Assembly: GCA_027922465.2 (NCBI GenBank)
Contig: BQMF02000047.1
Location: 744,001 to 808,000, forward strand
DNA: 64,000 nt
Reading direction: 5' to 3'
From: Turritopsis dohrnii
Taxonomy: Eukaryota > Cnidaria > Hydrozoa > Anthoathecata > Oceaniidae
Part shown: piece by piece, positions 36,503 to 47,600 of the stretch
Layout: each line of letters begins with the position of its first letter
Position numbering within the stretch: position 1 is the stretch's first letter
Translations under genes and position numbers: made by a program
The notes under the pieces: generated by a model
The model's database searches: none
The model's input: the letters and a program-made list of their open reading frames with translations, nothing else
What the model was told of the DNA's origin: nothing

Positions 36503-38027
36503 GAACGCTCAAACTACTGTGATAACCAGGTGGCATGCACATAACAGGTAACACATTCTGCAGTTGAAAAACGTTGCATAGTTGTCTGTAATGAATACTG
36601 AATCATAACAGAATTTCACGAGGTCTTTGGTAAACTATTTGTCAGCTAATGCGTCATTATTTTCTACTGCAACAATCCACATTCAAGCAAGAATGTTCCA
36701 CAATTTATAGGGTTGATGTCTTATTAAAGATATTGCAACATCCCTTGAACAAGTTTTCATTATGTGTCCCCATAGTCTTGTGACTATGGTGTCCCATACA
36801 TTTTTCTGAACAGCATGTGACGCGCAAAAAGCATGGTATTGGCCTTCTATTCACGATTCTTTGTTTGATTTCAATTTTCATGCATAAGAACGTAGGGTCT
36901 GATGTGCTTTATCAGTTTTTAGCTCGCCTGCTGGCAAACGTTTTTTTATAGTGATGGCTCTGTAGTCAACAGTTTTCTCTGTTTCTCCTTAAAGCATTTC
37001 ATTTTTTGGCTTGCCATCTAAACAAGAGCTCTTGCTTTACGAAAACCTGTCAAATACCAAGCTTCATAAAAAAAAATCCGGACTTCACCGCTCACCGTGG
37101 TGATTAATAGAAATTTATTTTACTTGCTCACCCGAATAACCATATGGACATTCTGTTGAGTTATGTTGATTAAAGGAGTTTCAGCGCCAAAAGAAGATGG
37201 CGCTATGAATTTTTATTCATGTGAAACTTTGACAAATAAAGTCGTTTTCCACCATATAATATTAATTTATTTTATTAAGTCCAAAGCGTTTTCATCCACC
37301 ACGGTCAAAAATACATAGAAAAAAGGTTTTGTTCCGCGCCAGGCTTAGGGGCTTTGTTTTGATTGTAGAAGGAAAACCTAAGGAAATCTTTGAAATACGC
37401 GAATTGATATTTTGGGAGTTTTATTTTACATAATAAATATCAACTTTTACACTACTGTTCTGATTTCGTTATTTTCAACCGTTTGATTGATTATAATGTC
37501 AATCATCATTATATTACTATCTTGAAGCGATATATAATGCTATTTTATTGATTATAAAAAACTGCAGGAAAAGAATGGTTTTGTCAGTGAGCTTCTGTTA
37601 ACGACTTGATGAACAGTTTATCATATGTATCATATATATATGGTCATTTATCATATTATTTCGATTATTGTGTGAATACTTTAAAGTCTCAAAAACATAT
37701 AACTTAGAAAGCAACGGTATGACAGAACTGATCAATGACATCGACAGTACTGTTTTAGGTGAGAAAATCCTTACGGGGCGACTTTGACACATCAATGAAT
37801 TTTAAGTATTTTATTTTAGAATGCTTTTAACATTTTTTCGCTAGCTAACTTAACAGATACGCAGCAAGGGTAAAATAAACAAAGAAAACAAAGTAAATAG
37901 AGATAAAAACAAAAAAAAATTTTGTCAGTAAAGTAGACTGTCAAAGTCACCCCCATTGTCAAAGTCGCCCCGGTTGACGGTACATCTCCACCGCAGAGCT
38001 TTTTTATTGTGTGTTACTACAGCATTA
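36503..38027. other. Intergenic, no gene seen
   Basis: No ORF with family resemblance and no RNA gene. A short tandem of GTCAAAGTC(A/G)CCCC words at about 37939-37976 precedes the minisatellite. Confidence 0.35.
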
Positions 38028-38783
38028 TCAGTTAACAAAGGCTATGCTGGTACCACAAAAAGATTCTTAACGGAGGCTGAGTGTTTGGACAATCCGAAAC
38101 TGATTTGTTAACGAATGCTGTTCTCATAATACAAATATACAACAAAGAAAAGGCTCTTAGGTGTTTTTTAATAGCTTTAAGACCACTTCTGATGCTCTGA
38201 TCAGTTAACGGAGGCTGGTATCACAGAAAGATTCTTAACAGAGGCTGAGTGTTTTGAACGTCGGAAACGGATTTGTTAACGGAGGCTATTCTCATAATAC
38301 GAATATACAACGAAGAAAAGGCTCTTAGGTGTTTTTTAATAGCTTTAAGACCACTTCTGATGCACTGATCAGTTAACGGAGGCTGGCATCACAGAAAGAT
38401 TCTTAACAGAGGCTGAGTGTTTTGAACATCGGAAACTGATTTGTTAACGGAGGCTGTTCTCATAATACAAATATACAACGCAGTTAAGGTCTTAAGACGT
38501 TTCTCAAAAGGTCCAGGACCTCTTCTGATGCACTGATCAGTTAACGGAGGCTGGTATCACAAAAAGATTCTTAACAGAGGCTGAGTGTTTTGAATGTCGG
38601 AAACTGATTTGTTAACGGAGGTTGTTCTCATAATACAAATATACAACGAAGTTAAGGTCTTTAGACGTTTCTCAAAAGGCCTAGGACCTCTTCTAATGCA
38701 CTGATCAGTTAATGGAGGCTGGTATCACAAAAAGATTCTTAACGGAGGCTGAGTGTTTTGACAGTCCGAAACTGATTTGTAAA
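38028..38783. repeat. Minisatellite, 168-bp unit, about 4.5 copies
   Basis: Units start at 38028, 38201, 38369, 38537 and 38705 with TCAGTTAAC. Each complete unit contains three related words, TTAACGGAGGCT, TTAACAGAGGCT and TTAACGGAGGCT, so the unit itself is partly built from a 12-mer. Copies 1-2 and 3-4 share distinct second halves (AGGCTCTTAGGTGTTTTTTA versus a GACGTTTCTCAAAAGG block). Confidence 0.92.
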
Positions 38784-39379
38784 CTCTCATATTTTTCAGA
38801 ATTACTTTTTGGTGATATTTGTGATATTTGTGATATTTTTTGTTAACTACACTATTATTATTTTTTTTTCTTGTTGCACAGTAAAAAGTCAGTTTACTTC
38901 TTCGTTTCACTTTCAACTTTCCACCTCTTGTTTGCGTGATATGAAGCAAACTTTATGCCCTTCAACTGAGACTTTATTAAAACTGTGTGAAATGTGTGAA
39001 ATGTTTTATCATTCATTTTGGCAGACAACAGGTGAAGTAAGAAGAAAGTGGTGTCTTGCAGGTTGGCACGTGGTAAATTTGTCCAGAAAGTTTATTTAGT
39101 GTCAGTCTTTTATTCTACAATCAATGTTGATGATTGCAAATAAAGAAAAAGGTTAAACACAGACAACGAAATAAACGTTTATTTTCATAAAGAAGCAAAT
39201 TGAAATGTCGAAGAGAAACTTGATAATAATTATTCTTTAGATATTCCTGCAAATAATCGCATTATAGACGATACCGCCCTTAAATAATTATTTTTAGACA
39301 ATCCGAATTTCTCAAGTTTATCTGTGAACTATTCCACCACAAGCATTCTGATATTCGTAAGAGACATAAGATTTACCGC

Positions 39380-39620
39380 TCATCAATAGTTCAGTGGTGA
39401 AGAGATAAGGCTAACGATTGTTAGTTTCAGTGATTGGGGTTCACTGATAACTAGCTGGAGTTGCAACAAAGCTTTTAATGACAATGACGATTGCTGTTTT
39501 TTAGTATAATGTTCTTTTCATTATAATTATAATTCTTCACGGTTTCATAGTATTGTATTGGATACAATGGGAATAAAGCTCCTTTTGGCATGCCATGTGT
39601 AAAAATCTCAGGAAATTATT
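39380..39620 (+). repeat. Possible tRNA-derived SINE
   Basis: TAGTTCAGTGG (39387-39397, A-box-like) and GGGTTCACTGAT (39437-39448, B-box-like) are spaced as in tRNA genes, but the acceptor and anticodon arms do not fold, and an unrelated body follows. Confidence 0.35.
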
Positions 39621-39998
39621 TGTAATTTTAGGAAATAAAAATAAATATTTCTCCTGGTTAAGCCCTTCCCAGTTTGATCATTTTTTCTTCTCATGTTAGA
39701 CCAAGGAAGGAGTTTTACTTCCTTTTCTCCACTTTATCACTTGAGTGATTATATTCTATTTATAAATTAATTTTTTCCCAATGCTTTCATCACATCAGTC
39801 TAATTTGTATGACATTTTTGCTCTAGATAGACAATGCCTGTCTAAATGAAACGATTTTTTTTTATAAGTTAAAACTTTATCTGTATAATACAGAATTTCT
39901 TGAAAACCTCATATCAACAAATGAATGGAAATTTTTTAGTATATATATTAAAACATTCATCCAAACAACGCTATAATGGAACTACCACTGAATTTTGC

Positions 39999-40023
39999 AA
40001 ATCAATCAATCAATCAATCATTG
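39999..40023. repeat. (ATCA)n simple repeat
   Basis: About five ATCA units. Confidence 0.8.
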
Positions 40024-40178
40024 AATTTAAAAAGGTCTCTGTTGATAACCAACAGTTTCTTTTGATGTGAATTTTTTTTTTCCAGATTGAAGGAGTTAGT
40101 AAATGAATTTGATTACTGTACTGTACATTCCGTCCACTGTTGAAGTGATGAGCTGATTTGATTTTTTCATTGAAAGTC

Positions 40179-41276
40179 ATGGTTGTAGTATCAATGGCGT
40201 TAAGAGAGGTCGAAGAAACTGGATCAGTTTCTATGGCAGAAGAATTCTTATCACCATCAGATGAACAAGAATTGTCATTGCTTAGTCTACCAGAAAGTAA
40301 AAAAAGAATCGATGACACAGAGTTATCTTGTAAACCTGAGACAAATGGTAATAATAAACCATGTAAAAGTACATTATCCATGTTAGGGACTCATAACGGC
40401 CAAGAACACTTAAAAAGATTGCTATCTCTTCAACTTGATTTAATTGAGCACCAGCAGATCAAAATTACTCGGAAAGATAAACAGCTCATAATGTTAAAAT
40501 CAGAGAAGGAACAATTAGAGGCTCGTCTAAGCCGTATGGAAAGACGATTGGCATTGCACAAGCGACATTCTCTTGAAGTTGATGACTTAAGACCAAAGGC
40601 TTCAGTCACTCCAAAGAATATTGCTCAAACAAGTTCATTTTCCAAGAAAGATGTCACAAAATTGTCACCATCAACACCTGTGACAGTTACTTCAAGAAGT
40701 TTTAAAGCTGTTAAGGTGAATTCATATCTAACAACAGACGAACCTTACCTTGATGGGACTAACACAAAATTTCTTTCAAATGTAAAAGATAAAATGAAGG
40801 AAGAACTAAATGTGGTGAATGAGGCGGTTTCCGTCCCGCCATGGAAAGTTGTTTCTCAATTCAATGTTACAAGTTCAGATATTAATGTCTGTGAGGACCT
40901 GTCAAACGAAGCATTCACGAAACGACACATGAAGCCTGAAATTGAGGAAAGAAAGAGAAAACGTTGGGACTTACAACTGCTTCGACAGCAGCGTCAGCAT
41001 GAAATGTTGGAACAAAAGTATAAAGAACGTGAGAAAAAAGCTCGCAGTCAAGGAACTTTTGATACAAATAATACTACATTTTTTAAAACGCTTTATAAAA
41101 ATGCAGAAAATGCTTTTGCCATTGAGGTGAGTGATAAAGTACCAGTGTGTGTTTTTGGATATCCTGTTCCAACCTTGGAATCCAGTGAAATGGAATTACC
41201 ATGGTTCAGCATTACCAAACGTGAAAACCAACTACGTAATTCAAAACAGAAACTAAACAAAGGGAAGCGGAAATGA
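40179..41276 (+). CDS. MSL1: Male-specific lethal 1 homolog (MSL1), single coding exon
   Basis: The frame from ATG 40179 gives 365 residues; a second ATG at 40194 is also possible. MSL1 is the scaffold of the MSL complex that targets MOF for histone H4K16 acetylation. A coiled coil at about residues 78-130 (HLKRLLSLQLDLIEHQQIKI onward) matches the MSL1 dimerisation/MSL2-binding helix. A PEHE domain spans about 218-345: VPPWKV, EDLSNEAFTKRHMKPEIEER, KRKRWDLQLLRQQR, then VPVCVFGYPVPTL and ELPWF, the segments that bind MOF and MSL3. It is shorter than human MSL1 and lacks the long N-terminal disordered region. The coding part has no intron, whereas neighbours have 14-17 exons. A pyrimidine tract ending CCAG at 40085 marks a 5' UTR splice acceptor or trans-splice site. 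Confidence 0.9.
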   Translation: MVVVSMALREVEETGSVSMAEEFLSPSDEQELSLLSLPESKKRIDDTELSCKPETNGNNKPCKSTLSMLGTHNGQEHLKRLLSLQLDLIEHQQIKITRKDKQLIMLKSEKEQLEARLSRMERRLALHKRHSLEVDDLRPKASVTPKNIAQTSSFSKKDVTKLSPSTPVTVTSRSFKAVKVNSYLTTDEPYLDGTNTKFLSNVKDKMKEELNVVNEAVSVPPWKVVSQFNVTSSDINVCEDLSNEAFTKRHMKPEIEERKRKRWDLQLLRQQRQHEMLEQKYKEREKKARSQGTFDTNNTTFFKTLYKNAENAFAIEVSDKVPVCVFGYPVPTLESSEMELPWFSITKRENQLRNSKQKLNKGKRK

Positions 41277-41403
41277 ATTAACAGATGTTTATTATAGCCA
41301 CCTCCATTGCAACTTTTGTAAATGTAGTTTTTGTTTTCAATACTATGTTTTGTTTACTCAGATTCAAATATACATCCCTACAGTTCCCACAATTTCTTTG
41401 TCA

Positions 41404-41409
41404 ATTAAA
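41404..41409 (+). promoter_or_regulatory. Candidate polyadenylation signal of MSL1
   Basis: ATTAAA about 130 bases after the stop codon; a weaker-than-canonical hexamer. Confidence 0.35.
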
Positions 41410-41699
41410 CCGTTTAGACATCAATAACATTTGTATTGTTACGCATTAGATGTAGGGCTTTTTTTTAAAAAAAGTCTGTTTGTCACAACCACTTTTGTGT
41501 TTTGTGTCCAACTTTTGTCAATGGCCAATAACATGAATAATGCTCTCCTACTGCTAAATACTAATGATTTGTGAAAGTTCCTTAAAAATAACCTTACAGA
41601 GCTTCCTGCTACAACCTTAAGAGTCTGTTAAAATCATTATAGAACTTTAAAACTGAAACAATGGCACTACAATAAAATAATAACAAAAAAAGCTGTGAA

Positions 41700-44600
41700 A
41701 TGGAAGAAACTGAATCTTTATCACCTGAGCAAGCGAAAGCGTTATCTGCTGTCCAGTCAGGGAAGTAAGTGTTCTGTGATTTGTTACACCATGTACATGG
41801 TAAGGTTCCTCTGCTTTTTCCATGGTAATGTGTAGATGTTTATCAAACATGATTTTTAGTTGATATTGCCGATATTCAATAATCGCTGAAGTTTGTTGTA
41901 TCTATTAATTTTGAACGAAATTTTTGTCATTTTTCTTCACAGAAGTATCTTCATAACGGGTTCTGCTGGTGTTGGAAAATCATTTTTACTAAATAAAATT
42001 ATCAAGAGCTTACCTGCTACTATTGGTGTGACGGCTAGTACTGGTGTAGCTGCTTGTAATATTGGTGGAACAACATTGCATAGGTAACCTTTCCACAAGT
42101 CAATGAAACTTTAAGGAGAGAATATTTTGATTTAATGCACATAAAAGTGTTAGAGATTCATCATTTTCAAATTTATCAGTGTTCAGACGGAGCTTTCTTT
42201 GTTTTGTTTAAGTTTTGCAGGGATCGGACTTGGTGATAAACCCATCCAGCAACTGGTTTCTATGGTTTGAAATAGACGCGAGGCATGGCAAAGATGGATG
42301 AATACAAAGTATTAATGTCATTTTATTTTAGTTGTTATTTTAACGTTATTTTTTTTGTTTATGTGTTTGTCCAAGTTCTAATTCTAATAATGATTTATAT
42401 TTGATCATAGAGTTTTGGTGATTGATGAAATTTCGATGATTGATGGTGGGCTTTTTGATACGATTGAACAAGTTGCAAGACTCGTCCGTCGTGTGGAACG
42501 ACCGTTTGGTGGCTTGCAAGTCATTTTGTGTGGGTATGCATTTTAGTTGATGATGATCAAGACTACAAGAGTTAATACACACCACACCAGACTGTAGTGT
42601 TTGTAAATTGAACTTGCCAAGGATATTAAGCAAAAACAAGAGGCCTTAAGCCTTAAGGTCAGCGCGAACTGTATGCTCAAAAATCTAAAGATCATAATGA
42701 CTTTACAAACGAAATGACCAGCATTCCAAAATAGTTTGATTAGTATCTGGGTACGCCCGTATTCCAAAATAGTTTGATTAGTATCTGGGTACGCCCGTAT
42801 TCGGTTGGTGAACATGCTACTTGAAAATGTAAATCCATTCGCCCAAAACAGATATATTAAAAACCTCCCGTGATAAAAAGGGGTCCAGACATTGCGTACA
42901 GATTACTACCTCTGACTTAACATCCTATCTACATATGTCTCATCGAGACCAAAAACGCAAAGTTCTATGTAATGAGCCGAATAACGTACTAAATGAGTAT
43001 TTTTTCTAATGGAAGTCGCTTTAACTAAATCTCAAGGCAAACGTTATAAAAGAAAACTTTGCATTTCCACAACAATCCTTTTCCTCATTAGTAAAAAAGT
43101 TTCTATGACAGCAACTACATACGGCAATACGATACGCATCAACAGAAATCATATGGCCATTACAATTACAACAACTTCGTTACTTTATTCGGTTTTATTT
43201 AAGCTTCAAATTTCAGTTTTACAAGTTCCAGCTTCCAGCTTTACGTTCTTACAGAAACTATGTGTTCGGTTAATCACGCTAGTGAACTTTCGTTTCTACC
43301 AAGTGCCGACTGTTAGAGGAACCATAAATGTATACATACATTTTGGTTCTTGTTGATACGTGAAGATCCAATGCCAAGCAGTTGCTGATTACTAAAAATG
43401 AAAGTGTAAAAGGTTATGTATAACTGCACAACGCACCAATTAATTCTAATTTATTCCATTAACAAAATTCAGAAACTTCAATTACAGAATCATAATTTTA
43501 ACTCTAATGTTATGCCTGAAGGGAAAATAGTTACTGAATTTCTCAATTTAATGGTGGCAGGTCAGTGTCTTATATTAAGATTTTATCTGGGTTTTATGCC
43601 AGGCCATTGACATCATTGGTTTTTTTTTTTGGTGACCAGAAGGAAATTTTAACTGCCCGAAATTCAATAACTCTTTACAATTTCATTTGGAAACGCTTAG
43701 AAATGCGCTGATAGAAAATAGAAAAATGAGCTGAAATTGCAAAGACAAACTATATAAAGCTCAAAAATCATATTTCCAATTTATACTTATACTTTTTCTG
43801 CCTGTCCAGTCGGGCCACCAGGACACTGGTTTTCAAAACTTTTGGTGGCCCGAACCAATTTATGATTGCCTCAGACAGTCGGGCCACCGCTATGATCAGA
43901 CACTGCAGGTTAGTTAATATTGGTCAACAAAACTCAGTAAAATAAACTTTTCATTCCGAAAAAGGTAAAATTCAGTTCATGAAAATTCAAATAGATTTGC
44001 GGGACAAACTTATGCAACTCAAAATTACAAAAACAAATTACTGCAAGAAATTCTCCAGCATTTATAAGAGTATGAATAAGGTATATTGTATAATTGTTTT
44101 TATTTGTGTTTTTTTAATATTTTCTTCATCTTTGTCTTCTTATGAGCTGATGTGTGTTATTGCTACTGTAATTATATAACAATTTCTCTAACTAACTTCT
44201 AAAATATTTTACATTTGTGCCATTAAGGTCTTTTGGTAACTTTTTGTTCAGTTGTTGGAAGTTTCCATACCGCAAAACCAGATCATACAGAAATGGGAAA
44301 TTTTTGTTTATATAAATTTATTTATATGACCCATAATTTTATGCAATTACGTCATTAAATTGGCTATAATAATTCATGTGCATCAGTTATCTTTCCAGAC
44401 GGTTTAAAGAAAAGGGCAGAATATCTGAAACCCCAATTTCTTACAGTGTATGTATTTTAACTATCATTCAAACTATATAATATATATACTTTTCTAATTG
44501 CAGTGCAAAGTTAGCGGATCGGGAGGGGAATCGAACCCACACAAAATATTGCAAAGCATTATGGTGTGAATGACAGTAAAAAGGAAGAAGTCCTAGGATA

Positions 44601-47600
44601 CTTAAGACTTATAATTAGAGTTTCAACTCAGAAAATTTATACGCAAAAATCCTTCCAAGATGATGGCGATGAAAGACTTCAAACAAAATTAAATTTTTCT
44701 GTTTTAACCGCTCATACATATCAGAAAATTCTCTTTGGAATAAAAACAATTGTTCCTCACTTTCTACTTTCAACTGACGTCATGGATGACTTCAGAGAAG
44801 TAAGCAACTTCAGATATGGGTTCTAATTTTTTACTTTGTTTGATTTGATCTATTTTTGATGTATACTCTTTGGATGGTAAGATTTTTTGCACTTTTCATT
44901 TTTATTTTTCAGCATGTCCAAAACTATGACATGTGTCGTCAACCGTGTCACATGACAACTAGGACCTGATTAAATAGGTATCAGGTGGAAATCGAAATCT
45001 GACCATCCAAGGACCAAATATCAATATAAATAATTGATCAGTTTGTTATCAAAATATCCTTGTCTATGACTCTTTAGTAGTCGCCGTCCTAATTTTCTAG
45101 TAAAAACTAAATGGACTTGACGAGTTCGAACATTTACCTCTCGAAAAATCGTTAGGAAACGAAAACGCACTATACCAATGTTCTATTATGCCTTACTCTT
45201 ACCGAGACAGTAATTCATAAATAATAGATATTTTTTAAAAAACAAACTTCGGTTATTTTTATAAGAAACTGCACTTTTTTTAAAAGAAACTTTATTTACC
45301 AAGAAAAGTTTCATCTTATGTATGATTTGACCAAAATTGACGAGGGAATTCGGTGTTTTTCTTGAAATATCAAGAAATTTTTGTGGAGAAACAACCGTAC
45401 GTAGTAACAGGATTTCTTACAATATATGATTCTTGGATAATTTTCATAAAAAGTAACATTACTTTTCAATTACAAACCCATATTTTCTGATCTGGTTTTG
45501 CAGTATGGAAACTTTCAACAACATTCAAAATTTCAAGCTACAAAATTGAAGTGTAGCTAGTATATACAAGAACACAATAAAATAAATAACTCAGTAAAAA
45601 TCACCTAGTATTCCCTTAAGGTATGTAAGCTAACATGTTATCTTTAATACATAATGTTTTGAAGAAAATAACTTGCGCCTGACTTGCCTGACTTTTTCTT
45701 CCTCCTAAATTTTTATCCCATCCAATTAGGATATGTGGTTGCTAATGTCTTGATTCAATACACTTCAATGTAAGTTTATACTGTTGTTATATATTTGCAT
45801 CTGTAAAACTAATTCGACTGTTAGAGGAACCATAAATGTATACATACATTTTGGTTCTTGTTGATAAGTTTGATCAGCGTTTCGCTCCCAAAATGCACTA
45901 CGTTAAAATAAAGGATGGAGGGAGGGCGCATTCAAACAAATAATTTATATACTTATTCATTCGAATGAAAAGAACTCTTTTTGTATTGTAATATATTTAT
46001 TCGTCACACACAAGTGATATATTTTCTAAAAATCAATGTTGTGCTTTAAACTTTCGGATTTTGAACTAAGAAAATTTGAAATTAGTAACTACGGGCGTAT
46101 AACTGGGGCGTATAGAACTGCAACATTACACACACACACACGGACTGACAGACACGGGGAAATGAAAGATCAGCTACCTTGCGGCGCTGACCAAAAAATA
46201 TCCCAGAAAAGAAATTATTGCTTATTTGGCCCAAAATAATAATGGTGAAGAAAGGCTTATGGTGGAGAATGTGGGAAGTTTAAGAAACGCTTACATGACC
46301 AAACAGATGTCTTCATGCACAACGCATTTTTTGCATTTTATAATTTTACTGTATTTCAAAATGGCCGATCGTAAGAAATCATAAAAAGTCTGCTTTTTTG
46401 TAAGATAAAGAACTAAGTGATTCATAAAAACAGATCAATATCTGTTGAGCTATTTACATCATCATAAATATAACTCTGACATTACAACACTGACAATATT
46501 CTCATATATGTCACAAGATATAAGAAATAAGACATTTCATGTATATAAAGACAGTTTATATTTTACTTAAATTTATTTCAAAGTTTGTCAACAAAGAAAT
46601 TTACAAGATGAATGCAACTTGTAATTTTGTTTTCATAGTAGTTGGTTTTCATGATTTAGAGTATGGTGAAATCTTTTTTGAATGTTTTTTAAACCTTTTC
46701 CCCTTCGAACTAAGCTACACAAAGAACCATAAAATATCTAAAATAATATAAAGAGTTATGGATGGCCTTGAGTGACGATGTTTTGCAATGATGACAAGTG
46801 ATGACGTGGAAAGGGTTTACCCTTTTTCTGAATTAAATATTGAAAAAAACATATGTGAGTTTATAGATTTTAATGGTCATAATGAGATAATAAGCATAAA
46901 TACTGATAATTCAAACAAATTTTTTATCTATTGAGTCATCATGTCATTTTGCTGTGTTTCAATGGTTCCCTAATTTTCAAAATTTTGAAATAAGCACTCA
47001 CTTCAATAACCTCCCAAGTTTATTACTGAAAAAAAACATGCTTATTTGAGTAAAGATTGTTTTTATAACAGTAAGTAATATGTTTTCTATGTAATAATTT
47101 TGACCACTGAACATGTCACCTTGGGTGTGAGAGTAGAATAATTCCATTTTTATTTTGATTAATGTTTTGTAAAATCTGATACTCTAAATTATCATCAACC
47201 CCAAAGTTTTAATGGGAGTGTAAGTGAATGTGTGATGATGGGTTTTTTTATGTGAAATGATGAAGTGTCTTCACTGTGTTGTTTAGAGATTTTCTGCAGC
47301 TTCCTCCAGTTCACTATCAAAACTTTGCATTTGAAAGTTCTTCATGGAGATGCTTGGTTGATGAAGTTGTTGTGCTGAAGAAAGTGTTTCGCCAAAAGAA
47401 TGTCGGATTTGTGGCATTGTTGAACCGTTTGAGATACGGACAAATAACGTCTCTAGACATTGAAGTGTTGCATCTTTGTAGCAAAACTTTATTTCCAGAA
47501 GATGGTATTAAACCCACTCGATTATATCCTCATCGATGGAGGGTTGAAAAAGACAATAGATTTGAAGTATGTTTAATATGCAATCACCTTCATGGCTTTA

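Larger units (their letters stand above)
42534..47286 (+). other. PIF1 intron 4 (about 4.75 kb)
   Basis: No exon is needed between 42533 and 47287, as the phases and the GDFLQLPPV motif join directly. It contains a 38-bp tandem duplication, two identical 52-bp palindromic repeats, an inverted-repeat pair and a tRNA-like fragment (each listed), plus an (AC)n run at about 46129-46141. Small ORFs inside have no resemblance to known families. Confidence 0.75.

Noticed and set aside
38809..39099. 96-residue ORF after the minisatellite
   Set aside because: Begins in a low-complexity GATATTTGT repeat, has no recognisable domain and no neighbouring exon signals.
42268..42270. Selenocysteine codon in PIF1
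   Set aside because: The aligned position is not a cysteine in related helicases, and no SECIS-like structure was recognised after the stop.
42253..42275. A tiny intron removing the PIF1 TGA
   Set aside because: Possible GT..AG pairs here are 11-20 bases long and would shift the frame.
44515..44550. Functional tRNA gene on the minus strand
   Set aside because: Only the T-arm is present; no A-box, D-arm, anticodon arm or acceptor pairing.
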